A stretch of DNA of 64,000 bases from an uncultured Sphaerochaeta sp. (GTDB lineage Bacteria; Spirochaetota; Spirochaetia; Sphaerochaetales; Sphaerochaetaceae): the NCBI RefSeq assembly GCF_963677315.1, contig NZ_OY781939.1, forward strand, positions 682,001 through 746,000. Reading direction: 5' to 3'. The position numbers were made by a program, and so were the translations under genes. The notes beneath the pieces were generated by a model. It saw only the letters and a list, made by a program, of their open reading frames with translations, was not told the DNA's origin and searched no databases. This document shows, piece by piece, positions 13,891 through 22,396 of this stretch (its first letter is position 1; each line of letters starts with the position of its first letter).

Positions 13891-13919
13891 TTACATTTTT
13901 ATTGAGAATTTCCCATAAT
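13891..13919 (+). promoter_or_regulatory. Predicted promoter of the GNAT gene
   Basis: TTACAT, a 17-bp spacer and CATAAT end 27 bp before the start codon. It is divergent from the rRNA promoters. Confidence 0.55.
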
Positions 13920-13946
13920 AGCGATATGGTAAGAGGAGATGAGGAA

Positions 13947-14555
13947 ATGAACATGCAGAACATCAGAACAGTATTACCACAGGATATTCCATATCTTTAC
14001 TCAATAGCTCTCAAGACCGCTTTTGCAGGACTTGATGGTACCCCATATTTCAATGACCCATGGTGTGTCGGTCACTACTATGCAGCTCCCTACTTTTTTT
14101 ATGAACCAGAACTCTGCTTCATTGCGCTTGATGAAAATGGGACACCCTCCGGATATATTGTAGGAACAAGTGACACTGCATCATATACCTCCTGGCTTCA
14201 GAAAACCTGGCTGCCTCCCTTGCAGGAACAGTATACACATCAACAATCGTTCAAGAGTGAAGCAGAAGAGAGTGTAATCAAAACACTGCTCAAAGGGCCT
14301 GGACAAGGGATGTGGCAAAATCTTGGGTATCCTGCACATCTGCATATCGACCTGCTCCCACAGCTGCAAGGCAAGGGCCTTGGACGGAGTCTCATGGAAA
14401 CCTTTATAAACACAGTACTGGAAAAGGGTGTCCCAGGCATCCACCTTGGGGTGGATGGGAGGAACACCCGTGCGTATGGTTTCTATGAAAGGATGGGTTT
14501 TTCCATCCTGGAACAACAGAGCTGGGGCTCGGTTTTCGGAAGACAGTTGTCCTAG
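13947..14555 (+). CDS. GNAT family N-acetyltransferase
   Basis: The 202-residue protein has the acetyl-CoA binding motif A (LLPQLQGKGLGRSLMETFI, near residue 145) followed by motif B (NTRAYGFYERMGF). The N-terminal half (tryptophan- and tyrosine-rich, with YFNDPWCVGHYYAAPY) resembles bacterial relatives of the acetyltransferase-like domain found in O-GlcNAcase proteins; this is from memory of the family. The substrate is unknown. The start at 13947 has AAGAGGAG upstream; the frame is open 15 codons further but without a binding site. Its stop codon shares the tetranucleotide CTAG with that of the converging metallo-hydrolase gene. Confidence 0.85.
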   Translation: MNMQNIRTVLPQDIPYLYSIALKTAFAGLDGTPYFNDPWCVGHYYAAPYFFYEPELCFIALDENGTPSGYIVGTSDTASYTSWLQKTWLPPLQEQYTHQQSFKSEAEESVIKTLLKGPGQGMWQNLGYPAHLHIDLLPQLQGKGLGRSLMETFINTVLEKGVPGIHLGVDGRNTRAYGFYERMGFSILEQQSWGSVFGRQLS

Positions 14556-16231
14556 TCAGCATCCACCCCCCATTTGATCTTCAAATACTCCAAGTCACTG
14601 GCAAGCCTGTTGATTGCATTGGTGAGCCGCTGGGCACGTTTCTCTTCAATGTTTTTCTCCTTCCCAGCCTGTTCCAAACGTTGTACAACGGAGAGTAGAT
14701 TTGCTTCTTGCTTTTTCAGCTCCTCCAAAGCCTCATGGAGCTCTCTGAAGTATGGAAGCATGATCTCTTCCATAGGCTCAGCAAGAGGCAGAGACTCCTC
14801 TTTAAGTAAATCAAACCGTTCCAGAACTTTTGGTGCATAAGCCTTGATACCCAGTGTTCTGGATACATAGGAAGCAAACCAAGGGGCTACCTCCTTATCC
14901 CCATGGACAATGAAGGCTCGTCTTGGCTCCTTCTGGAAGCTGGTAAGCCATTTCACCAAGCCCTCCTGGTCGGCATGTCCACTGATGCCATGCAATTCAT
15001 TCACTTCACAACGTACATCAATCTGCTCACCAAAGATGGTGACATGCCTTGCTCCCTCAAGAATGGAACGCCCAAGTGTTCCACCTGCCTGATACCCGCT
15101 AAAGAGAACGGTACATTCACTTCTCCACAGATTATGTTTCAAATGGTGTTTGATCCTTCCCGCCTCACACATACCGCTTGAACTAATGATCACACAACTT
15201 TCCTTGCGCCGATTCAACGCCTTAGACCCTTCTACGTCTGTGATGGTTACCAGAGAGGGGAAAAGAATGGGATTGATACCCTTGTTCACCAGCTCCATGG
15301 TTTCATCATCCATATAACCAAACAAGTTTCCCGCAAACACATGAGTTGCCTTCACGGATAGCGGGCTATCCACAAATACTGGTATCTCATGGACTGTTGG
15401 GCAGAGCTTTTTCTCAATGATGACTCTCAATAAATAGAGCATCTCCTGCGTTCTCCCTACTGCAAAAGCGGGGATAATCACATTGCCGCCACGCTTGAAA
15501 GTTCGCTCGATGATATCTGCAAGCTCTTGTGCCCTTACCTGAGTGGGAACAGAATTACCAACAGCATTCTCTGGTTTCTTATGTACCCGATTTCCATAGG
15601 TGGACTCCATCACTACGAAATCAGCGGTATCAATATAGTCTGGGTCCTTGATCAGGGGCTGGTCAAAATTCCCAATATCTCCCGAGAATACCAGTTTACG
15701 ATTCTCCTTTCCTTCACTGAGCCACATCTCAATGGAAGAAGAGCCCAGCAGGTGCCCTGCATCATTGAATCGCACCTTGATACCCTCATCGATCGTACAG
15801 ACCTTCTCATAGTCGCAGGGAGTAAAGAAACCCATGGAATCCTTTGCGTCCTCCACCGTATACAGAGGCTCTACCCCCTTCTTGCCTGCGCGCTTCGCTT
15901 TTCGGCTTCTCCACTCCGCTTCCATCTCGTGGATGTGCCCGCTGTCGGCAAGCATGATCTCACACAAATCCACTGTTGCAGCAGTGCAGAAAATCTTACC
16001 CTCGAAGCCCTCCTTCACCAGCAGGGGAATACGTCCACTGTGGTCAATATGGGCATGAGTCAAGAACACATAATCTATGGCGTGTGCATCAAAAGGAAGA
16101 TTCATCCCCGCTTCTTTTTCATCGTTGCCCTGGGGGAGACCACAATCGACAAGCAAATACTTACCGTTCACCTCCACCAGCGTGCAACTACCAGTTACCT
16201 GTTGTGCTGCTCCGAAAAACGTAATATGCAT
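14552..16231 (-). CDS. Beta-CASP metallo-beta-lactamase-fold RNA hydrolase-like protein
   Basis: A predicted zinc-dependent ribonuclease-like enzyme of the CPSF-73/RNase J superfamily. Motifs in order: motif 1 (DCGLPQG, residue 30), HAHIDHSGRIP (near 60, HxHxDH), the aspartate region FSGDIGNFD, then beta-CASP SSSGMCEAGRIKHHL (near 355), GISGHADQ and FIVHGDKE. The last 90 residues are a predicted coiled coil (ELHEALEELKKQEANLL and the following heptads), which makes the protein about 100 residues longer than the usual 460. It has a GAGAGG binding site and reads away from the LUD gene. Confidence 0.92.
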   Translation of the reverse strand: MHITFFGAAQQVTGSCTLVEVNGKYLLVDCGLPQGNDEKEAGMNLPFDAHAIDYVFLTHAHIDHSGRIPLLVKEGFEGKIFCTAATVDLCEIMLADSGHIHEMEAEWRSRKAKRAGKKGVEPLYTVEDAKDSMGFFTPCDYEKVCTIDEGIKVRFNDAGHLLGSSSIEMWLSEGKENRKLVFSGDIGNFDQPLIKDPDYIDTADFVVMESTYGNRVHKKPENAVGNSVPTQVRAQELADIIERTFKRGGNVIIPAFAVGRTQEMLYLLRVIIEKKLCPTVHEIPVFVDSPLSVKATHVFAGNLFGYMDDETMELVNKGINPILFPSLVTITDVEGSKALNRRKESCVIISSSGMCEAGRIKHHLKHNLWRSECTVLFSGYQAGGTLGRSILEGARHVTIFGEQIDVRCEVNELHGISGHADQEGLVKWLTSFQKEPRRAFIVHGDKEVAPWFASYVSRTLGIKAYAPKVLERFDLLKEESLPLAEPMEEIMLPYFRELHEALEELKKQEANLLSVVQRLEQAGKEKNIEEKRAQRLTNAINRLASDLEYLKIKWGVDAD

Positions 16232-16305
16232 AGTGAGTACCTCTCTACTACTACAATACGACTGTTGTGCGTGTGGCGCAATTGCTAATCCAAATCCGTT
16301 GTACC

Positions 16306-16334
16306 TTGTAATGCAATGCTTGATTGGGTATCCT
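16306..16334 (+). promoter_or_regulatory. Predicted promoter of the LUD-alcohol dehydrogenase pair
   Basis: TTGTAA, a 17-bp spacer and TATCCT, ending 20 bp upstream of the LUD start codon. Confidence 0.45.
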
Positions 16335-16354
16335 ACGTAAAAGGGAGAAAGCCT

Positions 16355-17035
16355 ATGGATGCAAATGTAAAAACGAATCGTACCTTGCAGGTTGAACGGA
16401 CCATCAAGGCACTCAAGAAAAACAATATCGATGCCCGTTTCCTTGAAACGATAGATGATGTTATTCCATCTGTCACGTCGCTTCTCACAAAAGGAGAAAG
16501 TGTTGCAGTTGGAGGTTCTGTGACGCTCAATGAAACCGGCATCCTCGACCTATTGAGGAATGGGGACTACACCTTTTATGACCGTTACAAGCCTGGTCTC
16601 GATAAAGAGGGAATCACTGAAGTAATGCACAATAGTTTCTTTGTTGACACCTATCTTGCCAGTGCAAATGCTGTTACGGAACATGGAGAGTTGTACTGTG
16701 TTGATGGAACCAGCAATAGGGTTGCAGCCCTGCTCTACGGCCCAAAACAGGTAATCCTTGTTGTCTCATGGGATAAGATCGTCCCAGACCTGGTAAGCGC
16801 CATCCTCAGGGTCAAGCAGCTTGCAGCCCCTGCCAACGCCAGACGATTGAATACTGGAGCATATTGTGTGGAGAGTGGGAAATGCATCAATGCCCACTGC
16901 GATGCAAACAACCTAATGGCTCTCACCGCTGGAGCATGTGAACATACCATCTGTTCGAACTATGTGGTGTTCAGTCACCAGCAAATAGAAGGAAGAATGA
17001 AGGTTCTCATCATCGGTGAGAGTCTCGGATACTGA
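16355..17035 (+). CDS. LUD domain protein (LutC/YkgG family)
   Basis: A 226-residue protein with the LUD-domain core: VAVGGSVTLNETGILDLL near residue 55, DTYLASANAVTEHGELYCVDG near 98 and a Cys-containing end (ESGKCINAHCDANN). Relatives take part in lactate or quinone-linked oxidation, but single-domain forms are poorly characterised. The start at 16355 has AGGGAGA upstream; an open extension from 16316 has none. The alcohol dehydrogenase begins about 10 nt later, suggesting a joint role in redox or carbon metabolism. Confidence 0.85.
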   Translation: MDANVKTNRTLQVERTIKALKKNNIDARFLETIDDVIPSVTSLLTKGESVAVGGSVTLNETGILDLLRNGDYTFYDRYKPGLDKEGITEVMHNSFFVDTYLASANAVTEHGELYCVDGTSNRVAALLYGPKQVILVVSWDKIVPDLVSAILRVKQLAAPANARRLNTGAYCVESGKCINAHCDANNLMALTAGACEHTICSNYVVFSHQQIEGRMKVLIIGESLGY

Positions 17036-17047
17036 TTTGGAGGAATG

Positions 17048-18238
17048 ATGTCAGCAGAATTTACCTATTACGCCCCCACCCGTGTGGTGTTCGGGAGAAA
17101 TACAGAGGAGCAAGTTGGAACCTTGGTCAAGGAACAGGGTTGCAAGAAGGTCCTTCTTCACTACGGTTCAGAAAGTGCAAAGCGATCAGGATTGCTCGAT
17201 CGTATCAAGGCTTCTCTGGATGCAGAGCGTATCAACTACGTAGAACTTGGCGGAGTGGTTCCCAACCCACGACTCAGCAAGGTACACGAAGGTATTGAGT
17301 TGGGCAAGCGGGAGGGAGTTGATTTCCTGCTCGCAGTGGGTGGTGGTTCAGTCATCGACTCAGCCAAGGCTATTGGTTATGGTTTATACCACGGTGGAGA
17401 GGTCTGGGACTTCTACGAACAGAAGCGTCAGGTAGAAGGATGCTACCCTGTTGGTACGGTGTTAACCATTGCCGCAGCAGGCAGCGAGATGAGCAGCTCA
17501 TCGGTCATCACGAATGAAGAGGGAAATCTCAAGCGTGGTCTTAATCATGATTCATCACGATGCAAGTTCGCAATCATGAACCCCGAGTTGACGTATACCC
17601 TACCACAATACCAGACCATGTGTGGTGCAGCGGACATCATGATGCACACGATGGAGCGTTACTTCATCGTTGGCGATACCATGGATCTGACTGACGAGAT
17701 CGCCGAAGGCTTGCTTAGAACGGTAGTCAAATCTGCACTCATCCTGAAAGATCATAATGATGATTACGATGCACGTGCAAACATCATGTGGGCCAGCAGC
17801 CTCTCGCATAATGGCTTGACTGGTGCAGGAAACACATCCCGTGGAGATTGGGCTCCTCACCAGTTGGAGCACGAGATGGGTGGCATGTTTGATGTAGCCC
17901 ACGGTGCTGGACTTGCCGCAATATGGGACAGCTGGGCACGGTATGTCTATACACAGAAGCCTGAGCGGTTCGCCAGGTTCGGTAGTGCTGTATTTGGCAT
18001 TGAAGGAACCAACGATACCATAGCAGATGCATTGAAAGCCATTGAACAGGTCAAGACCTTCTTCAAGAGCATTTCCATGCCCACCAACTTCCGGGAATTG
18101 GGTATTACCCCCACTGAAGAACAGATTGACGAGATGACTCTGAAAGCTACCTTCTTCGGGAAAAGAACCTTGGGTGATTTCCTCGTCTTGGGAGCAAAGG
18201 AGATCAAGGATATCTATATGGATGCCAACCAGGGTTAG
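17048..18238 (+). CDS. Iron-containing alcohol dehydrogenase (butanol dehydrogenase-like)
   Basis: An NAD(P)H-dependent aldehyde reductase or alcohol dehydrogenase of group III. The 396 residues include the nucleotide-binding GGGSVIDSAKAI near 96 and the metal ligands in DIMMHTMERYF (near 195), HQLEHEMGG (near 273) and DVAHGAGLA (near 286). The family resembles YqhD/BdhB. GGAGGA lies just upstream; an ATG at 17045 directly abuts it, so the next ATG at 17048 is better placed. The stop shares TTAG with the stop of the converging gene. Confidence 0.94.
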   Translation: MSAEFTYYAPTRVVFGRNTEEQVGTLVKEQGCKKVLLHYGSESAKRSGLLDRIKASLDAERINYVELGGVVPNPRLSKVHEGIELGKREGVDFLLAVGGGSVIDSAKAIGYGLYHGGEVWDFYEQKRQVEGCYPVGTVLTIAAAGSEMSSSSVITNEEGNLKRGLNHDSSRCKFAIMNPELTYTLPQYQTMCGAADIMMHTMERYFIVGDTMDLTDEIAEGLLRTVVKSALILKDHNDDYDARANIMWASSLSHNGLTGAGNTSRGDWAPHQLEHEMGGMFDVAHGAGLAAIWDSWARYVYTQKPERFARFGSAVFGIEGTNDTIADALKAIEQVKTFFKSISMPTNFRELGITPTEEQIDEMTLKATFFGKRTLGDFLVLGAKEIKDIYMDANQG

Positions 18239-19215
18239 GTGTCTCTCTCCCAAAGATAGAGCAACAAGTACTGTTCAAGCGTGCGGTGAGGACCTTTTCG
18301 ATCAGTTTCCCGCCGCATTCTTGCCAGTGCATTTCTCCTTAGGAATGAGCGATACAACCGAACAACCGGCAAGGTGTCTTCACCAGGGCCTTCGAGTTGT
18401 TGATCTGGTCTGAGATTCAGTAGCCCAGCCGCTTCACTCCTGCTTACCAAGCGTTCCCCACTCGACCCCATCCATATCTCAAGCTTCCTCTGTTGCTCAT
18501 AACTTAGAGAGAATAGGAACTCATCGAGAGCGTACACCACCTCATCCTGGCTTCCCTCTTCCTCGAGAAACTTATGCCAACGCTGGTCCAGTTGCATTGA
18601 TAGCTGTAATAGTTCAACGGTACCAAGCAACGTTCCAAGCACAGGCACAAGGGAGTTCCTTGCCTCCCAGAGTTGTTGTAGCAACGGTGCAAACACTCCA
18701 ATCTCTGCAGGTGAACGATCTTCCCACATGGTAATCAGTTCCCGGCTTGCCTTCCCTATCCAAGCCTCATCCCCTGAACTATCGCCTATGATTGAAATAT
18801 AGAGATCCTCAGCCATCAGGGAAAACAGACAGGCATGATATTGAGTAAGCACAGCTTCCTTGTGCGCAGCAAGATACGGTTTGTTTTCTGTAATTTTTAA
18901 TAGGAAACCATAGAGATGCAACTTGGCAATGGAAAATGAACGCCCCAGGGAGGCCTTCACAGGAAGATTGATCACTTCCTCAATGCCTTGATTTGTCAAT
19001 TTGGAAGCCAAGGTCTGTCGATTGCGACCCTCTATAGAGATTCCCAGATCGTAGTCCAGCGAACTCGATCGTTCCACAATGCCTGCAAGGGTATGCAAAT
19101 CGTCTCTCTTTGATCTCAGCAATGAAGCAAGTGATGTATCCAGCGTATCGAGCACAGACTGACATGCGTCAAGCAATACCAACTCAACAGCGGAAAAAGC
19201 GCTCTTACCACTCAT
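18235..19215 (-). CDS. Unknown protein, 326 residues
   Basis: I do not recognise this protein. It is mostly helical and leucine-rich, with no signal peptide, membrane segment, metal motif or nucleotide-binding motif. A basic C-terminus (RRNALARMRRETDRKG) precedes LEQYLLLYLWERD. It lies just upstream (on the same strand) of the region where the ATPase operon terminates, and its own stop overlaps the alcohol dehydrogenase stop by 4 nt. Codon use and length support it being a real gene. Confidence 0.7.
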   Translation of the reverse strand: MSGKSAFSAVELVLLDACQSVLDTLDTSLASLLRSKRDDLHTLAGIVERSSSLDYDLGISIEGRNRQTLASKLTNQGIEEVINLPVKASLGRSFSIAKLHLYGFLLKITENKPYLAAHKEAVLTQYHACLFSLMAEDLYISIIGDSSGDEAWIGKASRELITMWEDRSPAEIGVFAPLLQQLWEARNSLVPVLGTLLGTVELLQLSMQLDQRWHKFLEEEGSQDEVVYALDEFLFSLSYEQQRKLEIWMGSSGERLVSRSEAAGLLNLRPDQQLEGPGEDTLPVVRLYRSFLRRNALARMRRETDRKGPHRTLEQYLLLYLWERDT

Positions 19216-19283
19216 GTAAAAAACCTACCTACACAATGAGATATCCCACCATAGGATGGAAAGAGGGAAATGTCCAGCACCAA

Positions 19284-19314
19284 GAAAAAAACACCCTCTT
19301 GGAGAGAGTGTTTT
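19284..19314 (-). terminator. Terminator of the ATPase-Usp-EIIA operon
   Basis: On the minus strand, ACACTCTC-TCCAA-GAGGGTGT is followed by TTTTTT, about 20 nt past the EIIA stop codon. Confidence 0.85.
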
Positions 19315-19335
19315 CCTCTGATGTTACTAAAACGG

Positions 19336-19788
19336 CTATTCCATGAATAGGCGTACTACCTCATCACTATCCCTGGCTTGTTCAAGCATTCGGCGAAAGA
19401 CCTGGCTTGTACAGCTACGGGCAATGGAAGCAAGCAGCTCTACGTGCGCGGAAGCTTCCTTTGAAGGAGCCAGTACCAAGAAAAAGATCCGGCTCTTCTG
19501 GCCATCCGGCGCATCAAACTCAACAGGCAATCTGCTTATACCAACCACAAGCGAGACATGTTCCACCACATCACTCTTGGCATGCGGAATGGCTATCCCA
19601 TTCCCAATGCCGGTGGAGCCAAGACTCTCCCTATCAAGGACAGCGTTCAAGACAGCTTCAAACTGTTCAGATGAATACCCTTTTACCTTTGCCATCACTT
19701 CCACAAGTTCCGTGATCACACCCTGCTTATCGGTGTGCATGAGGGGCACTTTCACCAAATTCCTGTCCAATACATCCAGTACATTCAT
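19336..19788 (-). CDS. PTS EIIA domain protein (fructose/PtsN type)
   Basis: A 150-residue single EIIA domain of the fructose/nitrogen class. The phosphorylatable His69 lies in the conserved GIGNGIAIPHAK, and ESLGSTG precedes it. Such stand-alone domains are often regulatory and need no sugar permease. AGGAG lies 6 nt before the start at 19788, directly after the stop of the universal stress gene; a longer frame to 19833 would overlap that gene. It is the last gene of the ATPase operon, followed by a terminator. Confidence 0.9.
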   Translation of the reverse strand: MNVLDVLDRNLVKVPLMHTDKQGVITELVEVMAKVKGYSSEQFEAVLNAVLDRESLGSTGIGNGIAIPHAKSDVVEHVSLVVGISRLPVEFDAPDGQKSRIFFLVLAPSKEASAHVELLASIARSCTSQVFRRMLEQARDSDEVVRLFME

Positions 19789-19798
19789 GCAAAGCTCC

Positions 19799-20281
19799 TT
19801 ATGCTTCAAACTCCAGCCAGATATCGTCATCATCCCTGACTACCAGTACAGGGCAAGGGGAGGTACGTAGCATCCTGTCAGTCTCACTGGCAAGTTCCTC
19901 GCGTCGGGAACGGATATCAGTGACCCCTCCGAGCACCAGCAAATCTGCCTTTGAAGACTTCAACAACTCTTTCATCACTACGTGCACAGTACCTTCCAGT
20001 TTAATCGTTTCTATGAGTACTTGCTTCTGTTGGGCAAGACGGGAGGCATGCCGTAGATACCTATCAGCATCCAATTGCAGGTCGCGTTGGTACTCATCAC
20101 GTTCCACTGTCACAAATATGCCTGCCTTGACCAATTCACTCAAGGCTCTGGTATTCACAACATACGCGGCGGTCAGTTTTGCTTCGTGTTCCTTGGCCAG
20201 CTTGATGCCATACATGATTGCTGTCATCGAACTCTCTGAACCATCGAGATACACGACGATTTGCTTAAACGGAACTCCCAT
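19799..20281 (-). CDS. Universal stress protein (UspA family)
   Basis: A 160-residue single Usp domain. It begins KQIVVYLDGSESSMTAIMYGIKLA and ends with the nucleotide-binding loop LLVLGGVTDIRSRREELASETDRMLRTSPCPVLVV, though the classic G-2x-G-9x-G(S/T) spacing is not obvious, so ATP binding is uncertain. Its start lies inside the last codons of ATPase subunit D (17-nt overlap, GGGAGG upstream), so it should be translated together with the ATPase. Confidence 0.9.
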   Translation of the reverse strand: MGVPFKQIVVYLDGSESSMTAIMYGIKLAKEHEAKLTAAYVVNTRALSELVKAGIFVTVERDEYQRDLQLDADRYLRHASRLAQQKQVLIETIKLEGTVHVVMKELLKSSKADLLVLGGVTDIRSRREELASETDRMLRTSPCPVLVVRDDDDIWLEFEA

Positions 20282-20966
20282 GCAAACCTCCCTGTGATTT
20301 CATCGTATCATCATCTTCTGAAGTGGTCAAAGCCTGGACCGCTTCCTTGGCGTTCTCCATTCTATCCTTCACGACCTTCAGCAGGATAAAATTCTCCCGC
20401 TCCTGCTCCTCGATGCGGGAACGCATCCAAGCAATGGTCTCCTTGTTCTCCGGGATGACTATCTTTTCCAGCGCATTGACCTTTTTGATGGTCTTTTTCA
20501 CTTCCTTGGCCAATCTCATGATGGATACTTTAAGCTCGGCAAGCCTTCCCATCAACTGCAATGTCGTCCGATACCGATCAATAGACAACTCGCTCAGGAT
20601 ACTGGTATCCTCACTGCTGAAGTATGGGCTATGGTCGGAGAACGAGGTATCGACCTTGGGAACCGTAACCCCCATGACTCTCCTTGAGCCCAATTCAATG
20701 GAATAGTCGATATTGACAGCTCCTGCAAGATTACCTACCCTAAGTCGGCCCATCTGCATGATTGCATCACTCAGTGACTTCTGTGCCTCACCCAATGCAT
20801 GAACTACCCTACCCTCATAATCAACTGCTTGGTCAACGAGGGTCAGGAGCTCAACGACAAGAATGGACCGTTTCTGGTCCAGCAACTCATAGCCGAGCTG
20901 GGCAAACTTAAGATCTTCACTGAGTTTGAGCAAATTGCTCCGGGTAGGAGCAAGTGTGGTATTCAA
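20265..20966 (-). CDS. atpD: V-type ATP synthase subunit D
   Basis: Central rotor shaft of the V/A-type ATPase. The 233-residue, largely coiled-coil protein starts NTTLAPTRSNLLKL, the conserved N-terminus of the family, and has a second long helix near the C-terminus (RRVNAL-type region VKKTIKKVNALEKIVIP). It starts with TTG at 20966, supported by AGGAGGAG that overlaps the stop of subunit B. It overlaps the stress protein gene downstream. Confidence 0.95.
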   Translation of the reverse strand: MNTTLAPTRSNLLKLSEDLKFAQLGYELLDQKRSILVVELLTLVDQAVDYEGRVVHALGEAQKSLSDAIMQMGRLRVGNLAGAVNIDYSIELGSRRVMGVTVPKVDTSFSDHSPYFSSEDTSILSELSIDRYRTTLQLMGRLAELKVSIMRLAKEVKKTIKKVNALEKIVIPENKETIAWMRSRIEEQERENFILLKVVKDRMENAKEAVQALTTSEDDDTMKSQGGLHGSSV

Positions 20967-20974
20967 GACTCCTC

Positions 20975-22396
20975 CTATCTGCCGTAATGTTCGGCAATCT
21001 CCTCATCGGTGAGACGCTGAAGCTCTTCTGAAGGTAGTTTTCCCAGAGCCTCCCAACCAAGATCGAGCGTCTGTTCAATACTCCTGTCCTCATCAAACCG
21101 TTGGTTTACAAATCGCTTCTCAAAGAAGTTTCCGAATTCTAGATACTGTTGGTCGAGGGTGGTCAACTCCTCTTCCCCGATAACCGAAGCAAGGTTCTGC
21201 ACATCCTTAACATGGCTGTAAGAGGCAAAAAGCTGGTTGGCAAGGTGGGGATGGTCGTCCCTGGTCATGCCTTCTCCGATACCATCCTTCATCAGACGGG
21301 AGAGGGAAGGAAGACAGTTGATCGGTGGATAAATACCCCTTGCCTGCATCCCTCGCTCAAATACAATCTGTCCCTCCGTGATGTAACCGGTCAAATCGGG
21401 GACCGGATGGCTGATATCATCGTTGGGCATTGAGAGAATCGGCAACTGTGTTATGGAACCAGAGCGCCCGCTGATCTTCCCTGAACGTTCATAAATCTCA
21501 GCAAGATTGGAGTACAAGTAGCCAGGATACCCTTTCCGGGACGGAATCTCACCACGCATGGTGCCAATCTCTCTCAATGACTCACAGTAGTTGGTCATAT
21601 CGGTCATAATCACCAGGACCTGCTTGCCTTTGTCAAAAGCCAGATGCTCAGCAAGTGTCAAGGCTGTCTTTGGGGTAATGGTTCGTTCAATGGAAGGGTC
21701 ATCTGCCAAAGAGAGGAAGAGAGCAACGTTGTCCAGTACTCCGGTCTCCTCAAAGCTGTCAATGAAGAAACGGGCAACATCATACTTGACCCCCATGGCT
21801 GCAAAGACTATGCAAAAATCCCCTTCACTTCCCCGAACTTTTGCCTGACGGGCAATCTGCGCGGCAAGTTGGTTATGGTCCAAACCGTTCCCACTGAAAA
21901 TGGGAAGCTTCTGCCCTTGGATCAAGGTTGTCATCCCATCAATGACAGAAATACCGGTCTGGATGAAATCCCTGGGATACTCACGAGCTGTTGGATTGAT
22001 CGGTTCCCCGTTCACGTCCCGTTCAGCGAATCCGTGTACGGTCCCTGAACCGTCCCTGCTCTTTCCCAAACCGTTCATAACCCGACCAAGCATCTGCTCA
22101 GAAACCGGCAAGGTAAGGGGCTCACCCATGAACCGCATTCCCGTTCCGGGAAGTGTCAGGTTGTCAGTCCCCTCGAAGACCTGGACTACAACAACCTCAT
22201 CACTGGTATCGAGTACCTGACCGGAACGACGCTTGCCATCAGGAGTTACGACCTCAACCAACTCCCCAAAACCTACCGGATGGGTATTGCGCATATATAC
22301 GAGTGGTCCATCGATCCTGCTTGCTCCACGGTACTCCCTACCGCTGAGCAGCCTGCGATCACTCTGGGCCATCAAGGATTCAGTGCTAGTTTTCAT
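20975..22396 (-). CDS. atpB: V-type ATP synthase subunit B (non-catalytic)
   Basis: Regulatory subunit that alternates with A in the V1 head. The 473 residues carry the usual B-subunit sequences: [21 protein letters not shown] at the start, [22 protein letters not shown] near 130, [21 protein letters not shown] (a degenerate P-loop) and [20 protein letters not shown]. The start at 22396 has GGGAGG and overlaps the end of subunit A by 11 nt; a frame seven codons longer has no binding site. Confidence 0.97.
   Translation of the reverse strand: MKTSTESLMAQSDRRLLSGREYRGASRIDGPLVYMRNTHPVGFGELVEVVTPDGKRRSGQVLDTSDEVVVVQVFEGTDNLTLPGTGMRFMGEPLTLPVSEQMLGRVMNGLGKSRDGSGTVHGFAERDVNGEPINPTAREYPRDFIQTGISVIDGMTTLIQGQKLPIFSGNGLDHNQLAAQIARQAKVRGSEGDFCIVFAAMGVKYDVARFFIDSFEETGVLDNVALFLSLADDPSIERTITPKTALTLAEHLAFDKGKQVLVIMTDMTNYCESLREIGTMRGEIPSRKGYPGYLYSNLAEIYERSGKISGRSGSITQLPILSMPNDDISHPVPDLTGYITEGQIVFERGMQARGIYPPINCLPSLSRLMKDGIGEGMTRDDHPHLANQLFASYSHVKDVQNLASVIGEEELTTLDQQYLEFGNFFEKRFVNQRFDEDRSIEQTLDLGWEALGKLPSEELQRLTDEEIAEHYGR

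Noticed and set aside
15527..16288. Open frame of 253 codons on the plus strand
   Set aside because: It is the antisense of the beta-CASP gene and has no family features.
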